Shown: positions 1 to 6,361 of the stretch, piece after piece
Position numbering within the stretch: position 1 is the first letter of the stretch
Layout: each line of letters begins with the position of its first letter
Origin: Pseudomonadota bacterium
GTDB lineage: Bacteria > Pseudomonadota > Alphaproteobacteria > Rhizobiales > Xanthobacteraceae
DNA: 6,901 bases
Direction: 5' to 3'
Assembly (NCBI GenBank): GCA_023390695.1
Contig: JAEWCJ010000315.1
Location: 1 to 6,901, forward strand
Made by a program: the position numbers and the translations under genes
The notes under the pieces: model-generated
Seen by the model: only the letters and a program-made list of their open reading frames with translations
Database searches by the model: none
Told to the model about the DNA's origin: nothing

Positions 1-837
1 CTCCTGCACGACGGAGGCCACCAGCGTGCCGTCCTGCCTGAAGATCAGGCCGCGCGCGAAGCCGCGCGCGCCGTGCAGATTCGGGCTGTCCTGCGCATAA
101 AGCAGCCATTCATCGGCACGGAAGGGACGATGCAGCCACAGCGCATGGTCGAGGCTGGCCGCCATGAAATCCTTCTCGAACAGGGTGCGGCCATGCGGCA
201 CCATCACGGTGTCGAGCAGCGTCATGTCGGAGGCATAGGCCAGGACGCATTGATGAATCGCGGGATCGTCCGGCAGTTTTCCGGTCGCCCGGATCCAGAC
301 GTTGAATTTTCCCTCGACCAGTTTCTTTCCGGTGTAGCGGTCATATTCGACCGGGCGCAATTCGATCGGGCGTTCGCGTTCGTAATAGCTGCGCACCGGA
401 TCGGGCATCGTCGGCAGAATGCGCTCGCGCACTTCGGAATCGCTCGGCAATTTGTCCGGCGGCAGAACATCCGGCATCTGCGCCTGATGATCGAACGCGG
501 TGTCTTCCGGCATGTGGAACGACACCGACATCGCGAAGATCGGGCGGCCGTGCTGGATGGCCTTCACGCGCCGTGTGGCGAAGCTTTTGCCGTCGCGCAG
601 ATGTTCGACCTCGTAGATGATCGGAACGCTGGGATCGCCGGGCAGGATGAAATAGGCATGCAGGGAATGCGGCAGCCGGCCGTCGACCGTCCGGCAGGCG
701 GCGACCAGCGCCTGCCCGATCACCTGGCCGCCAAAGACGCGCTGCCAGCCGACTTGCGGCGAACGGCCGCGGAACAGATTCACCTCCAGCGGCTCGAGAT
801 CGAGGATGGTCAACAAATCCTGAACGGCAGACGACAT
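1..837 (-). CDS. tesB: Acyl-CoA thioesterase II (TesB), C-terminus cut by window edge
   Basis: Hydrolyses acyl-CoA to free fatty acid and CoA in the cytoplasm (known for the TesB family). I translated the minus strand from the ATG at 837-835 and got 279 residues running off the window at base 1. E. coli TesB has about 286, so only a few codons are missing. It has the double hot-dog layout. The N-terminal repeat holds GGQVIGQALVAA (37-48) and HSLHAYFILPGDP (57-69). The C-terminal repeat holds LAYASDMTLLD (199-209), DHALWLHRPFRADEWLLY (230-247) and ARGFARGLIFRQDGTLVASVVQE (split: 257-266 and 267-279). The catalytic positions line up with the E. coli triad: Asp204, residue 228 (Ser here, Thr in E. 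coli) and Gln278. A weak GAGAG precedes the start. It is transcribed divergently from the flavin hydroxylase gene, and a good promoter sits in the gap. Family assignment is very secure; the natural substrate is not known. Confidence 0.95.
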   Translation of the reverse strand, partial: MSSAVQDLLTILDLEPLEVNLFRGRSPQVGWQRVFGGQVIGQALVAACRTVDGRLPHSLHAYFILPGDPSVPIIYEVEHLRDGKSFATRRVKAIQHGRPIFAMSVSFHMPEDTAFDHQAQMPDVLPPDKLPSDSEVRERILPTMPDPVRSYYERERPIELRPVEYDRYTGKKLVEGKFNVWIRATGKLPDDPAIHQCVLAYASDMTLLDTVMVPHGRTLFEKDFMAASLDHALWLHRPFRADEWLLYAQDSPNLHGARGFARGLIFRQDGTLVASVVQE

Positions 838-866
838 GAAGCTCTCGGGAGATGCGGGACGGACGG

Positions 867-894
867 AATATGTATATTAAGGCAGGCATGTCAA
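867..894 (-). promoter_or_regulatory. Probable sigma70-type promoter of tesB
   Basis: On the minus strand a perfect -35 box TTGACA (894-889) is followed after 16 bp by CATATT (872-867), which matches four of six consensus -10 bases. Transcription would begin near 860, leaving a leader of roughly 20-25 nt before the tesB ATG at 837. The -35 box covers part of the ATG (888-890) of the divergent hydroxylase gene. The A/T-rich core 867-878 is also a short inverted repeat (AATAT-GT-ATATT). This is a prediction from consensus only. Confidence 0.5.
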
Positions 895-2126
895 AGAAGC
901 CTCAAAGCCCGGCAGACCCTGCCGATATTGTGATCGGCGGCGGCGGCATGGCGGGTCTCGCCTTCGCCATTGCCCTGCGCGAATCCCTCGGCGATGCGTT
1001 CTCGGTGGTGGTCGCCGATCCGGCCCTCGAACGCGAGACCAGCGACACGCGCGCCTCGGCGATCGCGGCGGCGGCGCGGCGGCTGTTCGAGACGATCGGC
1101 GTGTGGGACGATGTCGCCGCGCAGGCGCAGCCCATCCTCGACATGGTGGTCACCGATTCCCGCCTCGACGACGCCATGCGCCCGACCTTTCTCACCTTCG
1201 ACGGCGAGATCGCGCCCGGCGAACCTTTCGCGCACATGATCGAGAACCATGCGCTGATTGCCGCGCTGCTGAAAAAGGCGCGCGCCATCGGCATCGATCT
1301 GCGCGCCGACGCAGTGTCGGGCTTTGCGACGCAGCCGGGCGGCATTGCCGTGCGGCTGGCGGGCGGCGGCGAGGTGACGGCGCGGCTGCTGGTGGCGGCG
1401 GACGGCGCGCGCTCGGTGATCCGCGAGCAGGCCGGGATCGCCAGCCATGGCTGGGATTACAAGCAATCCGGCATCGCCACCACGGTCGCGCATGAGCGCG
1501 AACATCACGGTCGCGCCGAGGAACATTTCCTGCCGGCGGGGCCGTTCGCGCTCCTGCCGCTGACCGGCAATCGTTCGTCCATTGTCTGGACCGAGGAACG
1601 CAACGAAGCCGAGCGCTTGGTCGCGCTGCCGGATGCGGAGTTTCTCACCGAACTTGAAAAACGGTTCGGACTGCATCTCGGCGAGATCAAGGTGGCCGGT
1701 GCGCGCCGCGCCTATCCGCTCGGGCTGATGGTGGCCCGCAGCTTCATCGCCGAGCGTCTTGCGCTGGTGGGCGATGCCGCGCATGTCATTCACCCGATCG
1801 CCGGGCAGGGACTGAATATGGGGCTGCGCGACGTCGCCGCGCTTGCCGAATCCATCGTCGATGCCGCGCGGCTGGGGCTCGATATCGGCAGCGCCACCGT
1901 GCTCGACCGCTATCAGCGCTGGCGGCGTTTTGACACCATGACAATGGGTGTCGCGACCGACGGTCTCAACCGGCTGTTCTCCAATCACTCCGATCTGCTG
2001 CGGCTGGTGCGCGACACCGGACTGGGCATCGTCGACCGCATTCCGCCGCTGAAGACGTTTTTCATCCGCGAGGCCGCCGGCATTACCGGCGAAGCGCCGA
2101 AGCTGCTGAAAGGCGAGGCGCTGTAG
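888..2126 (+). CDS. UbiH/UbiF/COQ6-family FAD-dependent ubiquinone biosynthesis hydroxylase
   Basis: Class A flavoprotein monooxygenase that hydroxylates the ring of ubiquinone precursors using NAD(P)H and O2, normally membrane-associated within the Ubi assembly (family knowledge). The protein has 412 residues, normal for the family. It shows the Rossmann FAD motif IGGGGMAGLAFA (16-27), the DTRASAIAAAARRLFETIG segment (53-71) typical of UbiH-like enzymes, the ADGARSVIR motif (171-179), and the diagnostic LVGDAAHVIHPIAGQG (293-308) with LNMGLRD (309-315). I chose the ATG at 888 because AAGGCAGG lies just upstream. An in-frame ATG at 852 would add 12 residues that do not look conserved and has no evident ribosome site. 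The gene diverges from tesB and converges on the alpha/beta hydrolase. Which ring position it hydroxylates (UbiH, UbiF, UbiL or UbiM type) cannot be read from the sequence alone, so no symbol is given. Confidence 0.93.
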   Translation: MSKKPQSPADPADIVIGGGGMAGLAFAIALRESLGDAFSVVVADPALERETSDTRASAIAAAARRLFETIGVWDDVAAQAQPILDMVVTDSRLDDAMRPTFLTFDGEIAPGEPFAHMIENHALIAALLKKARAIGIDLRADAVSGFATQPGGIAVRLAGGGEVTARLLVAADGARSVIREQAGIASHGWDYKQSGIATTVAHEREHHGRAEEHFLPAGPFALLPLTGNRSSIVWTEERNEAERLVALPDAEFLTELEKRFGLHLGEIKVAGARRAYPLGLMVARSFIAERLALVGDAAHVIHPIAGQGLNMGLRDVAALAESIVDAARLGLDIGSATVLDRYQRWRRFDTMTMGVATDGLNRLFSNHSDLLRLVRDTGLGIVDRIPPLKTFFIREAAGITGEAPKLLKGEAL

Positions 2127-2127
2127 G

Positions 2128-2174
2128 CGCGGGTCAGCGTATACGGAACGGCCGGTCGGCGACGCGGGTCAGCG
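2128..2174. repeat. 12-bp direct repeat at the convergent gene junction
   Basis: CGCGGGTCAGCG is present at 2128-2139 and again at 2163-2174, with copies 35 bp apart. The second copy contains the stop codon (2169-2171) of the alpha/beta hydrolase. The first lies just after the stop codon (2124-2126) of the hydroxylase gene. No convincing terminator hairpin with a T-run is visible in this 42-bp junction. The repeat may be a relic of a small tandem duplication. Confidence 0.6.
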
Positions 2175-3140
2175 CGCGGCGCGGCGCACGAATGCGACCA
2201 GCGGCGGCATGACGCCCGGATCGAGCGGTGCCGTGCGGTTGCTGTAGAGCGCGATATTGCTGGCGCGGTCGGCGGGCGATGTTTTCAGCACGTGGTTTGC
2301 TTCCGGCAGCACGACGCTGTGCAGGTCGCTGCGTGCCGCGCGCAACGCCTCGAAATCGCTGCGTGAAATCTGCAGATCGCGTTCGGCATGCATGACGAGA
2401 ACCGGTACCTTCAGCTTCTTCAGCTCGGTGGCCGGATCGATCGTGAGCAGCGACAGCAGGAAGGGTTGCACGGAAGGACGAAACAGCGCGCTCAGGTCCG
2501 GGCGGATGTCCTTGACCGGCTCTCCTGCGATGAGCTTGTCCAGAATGCGGAACGCGTCGTCTTTCAAGGGTGCCGACATGGCCTGCAATTGGTCGCGCAG
2601 AACGGCCGAGAGCGGCCGGCCCGTTGCTGTGAGCAGCATCACGCCCGCAACGTCGATCTTCTGTGCGGCGAGCAGGGCCACCAGCGCGCCCTCGCTGTGT
2701 CCCGCGACAAAGACAGCCGATACATCGGGCCGTGCGGCCAGCGCGCGGATGGCCGTGACCGCGTCGTCGACGAAATGGCCGAACTGCAGGTCTTCTTCGC
2801 GCGCCGCCAGCGCCCGGCTTTCGCCGATGCCGCGCTTGTCATAACGCAGCGAGCGGATGCCCTGCACGGCAAAGCCCTCCGCCAGCATCCTGTAGGTGTC
2901 GGTCGATACGAGCGGCCCGTTTCCATTCCGGTCGGTCGGGCCGGAGCCGGCGATGATCAACACCGCCGGGCCGCGTGGCGCGGAGCCGGCCGGAGTCTGC
3001 AGCGTGCCGTGCAAGCCACCGGCGGTCCACGGCTCTCCGGTCATGGTCTGTGCCCCGCCCTGCAGGGTGAAGACGGCGAACCAGACCGCAATAGCGGATG
3101 CAAGCTGGACAAGATCGCGCGAGGTGCCGACAGCCTGCAT
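2169..3140 (-). CDS. Alpha/beta hydrolase, probably exported (serine aminopeptidase S33-like fold)
   Basis: Predicted serine hydrolase of 323 residues; substrate unknown. The oxyanion-hole segment LIIAGSGPTDRNGNG (61-75) is characteristic of a widespread alpha/beta hydrolase subgroup. It is followed by RYDKRGIGES (99-108), the nucleophile elbow GHSEG with Ser149, the acid in HAERD (Asp255) and the catalytic His283 in EANHV, so the triad is complete. Residues 10-30 are hydrophobic (LVQLASAIAVWFAVFTLQ) and end in GGAQ, which suggests a signal peptide, although the N-terminal stretch has little net positive charge. The ATG at 3140 lies only 10 bp after the GST stop and has no clear Shine-Dalgarno sequence, so translational coupling is likely. 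An alternative ATG at 3044 (Met33) would give a 291-residue cytoplasmic form. It is the last gene of the minus-strand run. Esterase, peptidase or other hydrolase activity is equally possible. Confidence 0.85.
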   Translation of the reverse strand: MQAVGTSRDLVQLASAIAVWFAVFTLQGGAQTMTGEPWTAGGLHGTLQTPAGSAPRGPAVLIIAGSGPTDRNGNGPLVSTDTYRMLAEGFAVQGIRSLRYDKRGIGESRALAAREEDLQFGHFVDDAVTAIRALAARPDVSAVFVAGHSEGALVALLAAQKIDVAGVMLLTATGRPLSAVLRDQLQAMSAPLKDDAFRILDKLIAGEPVKDIRPDLSALFRPSVQPFLLSLLTIDPATELKKLKVPVLVMHAERDLQISRSDFEALRAARSDLHSVVLPEANHVLKTSPADRASNIALYSNRTAPLDPGVMPPLVAFVRRAAR

Positions 3141-3150
3141 GTGCGAAGCA

Positions 3151-3774
3151 TCAGCTCAGGGGAATTGATTCGACCTGTTCCTTGAATGCCGGCCGCTTCT
3201 GCAATTCCGCGTACCAGCGCTCCAGATGCGGCATCTCCGGCCGGTCCGGGCAAAGCTGTCGGAAGCGATAGGCCATCACCCCGACCGGAATGTCGCCCAT
3301 CGAGAACTGGTCGCCGGCGACAAAAGCGGCGCGGCCGAGATGGGCATCGAGAATTTTCATCGCCTCGGTGGTTTTCGCTTGCGAGGCGGCGATGGCGGCC
3401 AGGTCGCGCTTTTCTTCCGGCGTGCGGATCAGCCCCCAGAAGGCGGCGAAGATCGCGGGACCGACCACCGACAATTGCCAGTCCATCCATTGACTGGCAC
3501 GGGCGCGCGATTGCGGGTCGGAGGGTTCAAGCTTTCCGGCGCCATATTCGCGCGCCAGATAGCGCACGATCGTGTTGGATTCCCACAGAATGAAATCGCC
3601 GTCCTGCAGGGTCGGCACGAGACCGTTCGGATTCATCGCGAGATAGGCGGGCTCCCGGTTCTTGCCGAAGGCGCCGCCAACGTCGAAGCGCTGGTATTCA
3701 AGCCCGACTTCCCCCACGGCCCACATCGCCTTCTGCACATTCGACGATGTGTTGCGGCCCCAGATTTTCAGCAT
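3151..3774 (-). CDS. Glutathione S-transferase family protein
   Basis: Cytosolic GST fold protein of 207 residues, the usual length. The N-terminal thioredoxin-like domain starts MLKIWGRNTSSNVQKAMW; a serine at 10-11 is the likely residue activating glutathione. It continues to NPNGLVPTLQDGDFILWES (48-66), holding the cis-proline (Val53-Pro54) and the Glu65-Ser66 pair that bind the gamma-glutamyl group, then NTIVRYLAREYG. The all-helical C-terminal domain has SQWMDWQL and the N-capping box FSMGDIPVG. The start at 3774 is supported by AGGAC at 3785-3781, 7-8 nt upstream. It sits 26 bp downstream of the Trm112-type gene and 10 bp upstream of the hydrolase, so it is probably co-transcribed with both. 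Typical roles would be conjugation or glutathione-dependent peroxide or thiol chemistry; the substrate cannot be told from sequence. Confidence 0.93.
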   Translation of the reverse strand: MLKIWGRNTSSNVQKAMWAVGEVGLEYQRFDVGGAFGKNREPAYLAMNPNGLVPTLQDGDFILWESNTIVRYLAREYGAGKLEPSDPQSRARASQWMDWQLSVVGPAIFAAFWGLIRTPEEKRDLAAIAASQAKTTEAMKILDAHLGRAAFVAGDQFSMGDIPVGVMAYRFRQLCPDRPEMPHLERWYAELQKRPAFKEQVESIPLS

Positions 3775-3800
3775 ACGGATGTCCTGACTTCGAGGATTTC

Positions 3801-3998
3801 TTATTGTTCGAGCTTACGTGCTTCTTCCGCCAGCATGATCGGAATGCCGTCGCGGATCGGATAGGCGAGTCTGGCCGCGCGTGAAATCAGTTCCTGTTTC
3901 GCGGCATCATATTCGAGCGGTCCCTTGGTGACGGGACAGACCAGTATCTCAAGCAGCTTCGGATCGATGCTGCCGGCAGGGCGATCGGTATCGGTCAT
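3801..3998 (-). CDS. Trm112/YcaR-family small protein lacking most zinc-ligand cysteines
   Basis: A 65-residue protein. It matches the Trm112/YcaR family from [20 protein letters not shown] (11-30) through [17 protein letters not shown] (45-61); this spacing and the [11 protein letters not shown] block are family hallmarks. Eukaryotic and archaeal Trm112 proteins bind and activate methyltransferases. The role of the bacterial proteins is poorly defined. Compared from memory with E. coli YcaR, which has CPVC and a later ELIC, only the first cysteine (Cys21) is kept; the others are Thr24 and Ser39, so zinc binding by those residues looks lost. I start at ATG 3998 because TTGGAG lies six bases upstream. 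An in-frame TTG at 4010 falls inside that ribosome site and is unlikely. It lies between the Lon-domain gene and the GST gene in one probable transcript. No methyltransferase gene is adjacent in the window. Confidence 0.9.
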   Translation of the reverse strand: MTDTDRPAGSIDPKLLEILVCPVTKGPLEYDAAKQELISRAARLAYPIRDGIPIMLAEEARKLEQ

Positions 3999-4023
3999 GA
4001 TCGGCTCCAAGCATATTCCTGCA

Positions 4024-4047
4024 CCCGACGGGCCTTGTTGCCGTCGG
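4024..4047 (-). other. Intergenic hairpin between the Lon-domain and Trm112-type genes
   Basis: The inverted repeat CCGACGG (4025-4031) and CCGTCGG (4041-4047) forms a perfect 7-bp GC-rich stem with a 9-nt loop within the 82-bp gap. There is no T-run on either side, so it does not look like an intrinsic terminator. It could stabilise the upstream mRNA end or mark a processing point between cistrons. Function is inference only. Confidence 0.4.
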
Positions 4048-4080
4048 ACGCCGGGCGACAGGTTGTAATGGGTGGGAAGG

Positions 4081-4755
4081 TTATTGCAACGGCGTTTCGT
4101 CGGGCGAATTATTCTTGGCCAATTCGATCTCGGTAACCGCGACGAGGATTTCGGCGCGGGTTTTCAGGTCGGGCGCTTCCAGCATCGCCTGCTTCTCCGC
4201 CGTGCCGTAAGGCGACATCATCGCCAGGGCATTGACCAGCGCTTCGTTGGGGGCGTTCTCGATCCCTTCCCAGTCGGTCTTCAGATTGTTGGCCTTGAGG
4301 AAGTCCGACAGGGCCTGCAGCACCGCCTTGCGGTCAACCTGCTCCTCGCCCTTGCGTGCGATGAAGTCGTCGATAAAGGGCGCGTAGGTCACGCGGCATT
4401 GGCGGTACAGGGTCGTGACCGGCAATTCCTCTTCGATGCGGAAGCGGGTGATGCCGGTAAGCTGCAGAAGATAGCGGCCGTCGCCGGTCTCTGCGATCTG
4501 CGTGATACGGCCGACACAGCCGACCTTGTAGAGATTCGGATGATCCTCGGGGCCAGGATGCGCGGGATCGGGCTGGATCATTCCGATCAGACGGTTGCCC
4601 GACATGAGCGCGGCGTCGATCATCGCGACATAGCGCGGTTCGAAAATATTCAACGGCATTTGCCCGCGCGGTAGCAGTAATGCCCCCGGCAAGGGAAAGA
4701 TCGGAATGACACCTGCGAGATCTTCAGGTCCCTTATAGATCTCGTTCATCGGCAT
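4081..4755 (-). CDS. Stand-alone Lon N-terminal (LON substrate-binding) domain protein
   Basis: A 224-residue cytoplasmic protein containing only the substrate-recognition N-terminal domain of Lon protease. The AAA+ ATPase and the Ser/Lys protease domain are both absent, so it cannot be a protease itself. Signature segments are [19 protein letters not shown] (17-35) with NIFEPRY (36-42), [10 protein letters not shown] (78-87), [13 protein letters not shown] (95-107) and, in the helical part, [17 protein letters not shown] (181-197). The ATG at 4755 is well placed behind a strong GGAGGG (4766-4761). A second in-frame ATG two codons later lacks that spacing. It follows the CnoX-like gene by 55 bp. 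The family is common in Proteobacteria, but its function is not established. Recruitment of substrates or partners for proteolysis or folding is a guess from the domain and the thioredoxin-chaperone neighbour. Confidence 0.93.
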   Translation of the reverse strand: MPMNEIYKGPEDLAGVIPIFPLPGALLLPRGQMPLNIFEPRYVAMIDAALMSGNRLIGMIQPDPAHPGPEDHPNLYKVGCVGRITQIAETGDGRYLLQLTGITRFRIEEELPVTTLYRQCRVTYAPFIDDFIARKGEEQVDRKAVLQALSDFLKANNLKTDWEGIENAPNEALVNALAMMSPYGTAEKQAMLEAPDLKTRAEILVAVTEIELAKNNSPDETPLQ

Positions 4756-4810
4756 GGTCGCCCTCCGCGCTTCACTCCATACCTTTCAGATCCGGCAGCG
4801 TGCAATGCGC

Positions 4811-5716
4811 TCACGCGAACAGGATCGACGACAGGCGGCGGCGTCCGTCGACCGTCGCGTCGTCGGTCGGGCCCCAGGCGTCGAACAACTGCACAAGCTG
4901 CTTGCGTGCGCCGTCGTCGTTCCATTTGCGGTCGCGCTTGACGATCTCAAGCAAATGATCGGTGGCGCCTTCGCGATTGCCCTTGGCATTCAGCGCGACC
5001 GCAAGATCGAAGCGCGCCTGATGGTCCGCCGGATTGGCCGCGATCTTGGCTTCAAGCTCCGCAATCGGACCGACATTGGAAGCCTGTTCGGCCAGATCGA
5101 TCGCGGCCTTCGCCGCGAGATAGGCGGAGTCATTGTGTTTGGCTTCCGGCACAAGGTCGAGCGTACGCTTGGCCTGCTCGATATTGCCGGCGCCGACATG
5201 GCTGCGGGCGAGGCCGGCCAGCGCCGGAATGCTGGAGCTGTCCTCGGCAAGGATGTGCGCGAAGACCTCGGCGGCGCCGGCGAAATCGTTCTCGGCCAGC
5301 GCGGCTTCGCCGCTCTTCAACAGCTCCTCGACTTCGCCGCCGCCGACCTTGTCCTTGATCAGCCGTTCGATGAAGGCGGTCACCTGGCTCTCCGGCTGTG
5401 CGCCCATGAAGCCGTCGACCGGCTGGCCGTTGACGAAGGCAATGACGGCTGGGATCGACTGAATGCCGAGCTGTCCCGGAATGGCCGGGTGCTTGTCGAT
5501 ATCCATTTTGGCCAGCTTGACCTTGCCCTTGGCGGCCCGCACCACTTTCTCGATGATCGGGGTGAGCTGCTTGCAGGGGCCGCACCACGGCGCCCAGAAA
5601 TCGACCAGAACCGGTTGGGTCCGCGACGCCTCGATGACGTCGCTCATGAAGCCCTGCGTCGTGGTGTCGAAAACGAGATTGTCCGCGGTCGCCGCCGTGC
5701 CCGTGTCCTGAAACAT
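4811..5716 (-). CDS. cnoX: CnoX/YbbN-type chaperedoxin: thioredoxin domain plus TPR region
   Basis: A 301-residue cytoplasmic protein with two parts. Residues about 12-122 form a thioredoxin domain with the active site WAPWCGPC (41-48; Cys45 and Cys48), MDIDKHPA and the cis-proline in SIPAV (Pro89). Residues about 125-301 are alpha-helical TPR-type repeats, ending with the family tail LAVALNAKGNREGATDHLL (238-256) and LFDAWGPTDDATVDGRRR (277-294). This architecture is that of CnoX (YbbN), a holdase that protects proteins from oxidative aggregation and works with folding chaperones. E. coli CnoX has lost the CXXC redox site, whereas the Caulobacter protein keeps it (established knowledge); this one keeps it too. 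I start at the ATG at 5716, nine bases after AAGGA (5730-5726). Upstream in-frame TTG codons sit too close to that site. It is the first gene of the five-gene run. It might be annotated simply as thioredoxin. Confidence 0.93.
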   Translation of the reverse strand: MFQDTGTAATADNLVFDTTTQGFMSDVIEASRTQPVLVDFWAPWCGPCKQLTPIIEKVVRAAKGKVKLAKMDIDKHPAIPGQLGIQSIPAVIAFVNGQPVDGFMGAQPESQVTAFIERLIKDKVGGGEVEELLKSGEAALAENDFAGAAEVFAHILAEDSSSIPALAGLARSHVGAGNIEQAKRTLDLVPEAKHNDSAYLAAKAAIDLAEQASNVGPIAELEAKIAANPADHQARFDLAVALNAKGNREGATDHLLEIVKRDRKWNDDGARKQLVQLFDAWGPTDDATVDGRRRLSSILFA

Positions 5717-5779
5717 ATTCAACAATCCTTAACGCCCTGAGCGGGCTGTGAAAGCCTGACGGCAGATTACCTGATGAAG

Positions 5780-5792
5780 GCCATTAAATGGC
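5780..5792. repeat. 13-bp inverted repeat upstream of the CnoX-like gene
   Basis: GCCATT and AATGGC flank a single A, giving a near-perfect palindrome 64 bp upstream of the CnoX-like ATG, inside the 103-bp gap after the deacylase stop. It could be an operator for a dimeric regulator or a coincidental hairpin. I could not place a convincing -35/-10 pair around it, so regulation is speculative. Confidence 0.3.
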
Positions 5793-5819
5793 GACAAAAG
5801 ACGGGATTGCAATCTGTCT

Positions 5820-6332
5820 CTACGCGGCCGGATCGGCGCCTGAAATGGCCTCGATCCGGGGCCGATGCCCGGTCGCCTCGATGAACCGCAGCAGGTCGGC
5901 GCGGGCGATGGTGGTGGTCATGGTGTTGACCAGCGGATGATAGTTCAAATGCGTGTGTTGCATCATGCCGTCGTCGAGGATCACGCTGACGCGCTGCCCG
6001 GTGTCGTTGATCAGGCCGAAGGGAGTCACCGAGCCGGGCTCGACGCCCAGCGTTTCGCGCATCAGTTCGGCGGCGCCGAAGGAGAAGCGGCCGCTGGCGC
6101 CGAGCCGGCGATGCAGCGATTTCAGGTCGATGACGGCGTCTTCGAGCGCGACCACCAGAAACAGAAGGCCTTTCTTGTCCTTCAGAAACAGATTCTTGGT
6201 GTGGCCGCCCGGGATCTGCCCCCGGAGGGTCTGCGATTCCTCCACCGTGAAGAGCGGCGGGTGCGTCACCGTGCGGTGCGCAACTCCAAGTCGGTCAAGA
6301 AAGGCGAAAAGATCGTCGGGACTTGCGGGCAT
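5820..6332 (-). CDS. prdX: Prolyl-tRNA-editing deacylase, PrdX/ProXp-ala type (YbaK/ProX superfamily)
   Basis: A free-standing trans-editing enzyme that removes alanine mischarged onto tRNA-Pro by prolyl-tRNA synthetase (known for ProXp-ala/PrdX). The 170-residue length fits the family. Visible signatures are the start MPASPDDLFAFLDRLGVAHR, HPPLFTVEES (24-33), GGHTKNLFLKDKKG (42-55) with the conserved Lys46, SLHRRLGA (72-79), GSVTPFGLIND (100-110) and HPLVNTMTTTI (132-142). I chose the ATG at 6332 because family members begin this way. The frame stays open to a TTG at 6419, but that stretch is low-complexity and unlike the family. No clear Shine-Dalgarno sequence precedes the ATG. It is 103 bp upstream of the CnoX-like gene, so it may belong to the same transcript or to its own. 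Editing of cysteine or another amino acid by a sister family is the main alternative. Confidence 0.92.
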   Translation of the reverse strand: MPASPDDLFAFLDRLGVAHRTVTHPPLFTVEESQTLRGQIPGGHTKNLFLKDKKGLLFLVVALEDAVIDLKSLHRRLGASGRFSFGAAELMRETLGVEPGSVTPFGLINDTGQRVSVILDDGMMQHTHLNYHPLVNTMTTTIARADLLRFIEATGHRPRIEAISGADPAA

Positions 6333-6361
6333 GGATTTGCAGGGGCTGGACGGTCGAGATG

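Noticed and set aside
852..887. Longer start for the hydroxylase at ATG 852
   Set aside because: No ribosome site, lies in the divergent promoter region, and the extra 12 residues look non-coding.
73..933. 286-codon plus-strand frame opposite tesB
   Set aside because: Shadow of tesB; it runs across the tesB start, the divergent promoter region and the hydroxylase start.
891..1988. 365-codon frame antisense to the hydroxylase gene
   Set aside because: Low-complexity Arg/His/Gly-rich composition typical of GC-rich shadow frames, while the opposite strand encodes a protein with all UbiH-family motifs.
4754..5740. 328-codon plus-strand frame covering the whole CnoX-like gene
   Set aside because: Shadow frame: the minus strand carries unmistakable thioredoxin and TPR sequence, and the plus-strand product resembles no family I know.
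5734..5746. GCCC-TGAGC-GGGC mini-hairpin near the CnoX-like start as a terminator
   Set aside because: Only four base pairs, no T-run, and it sits just upstream of the ribosome site; likely chance.
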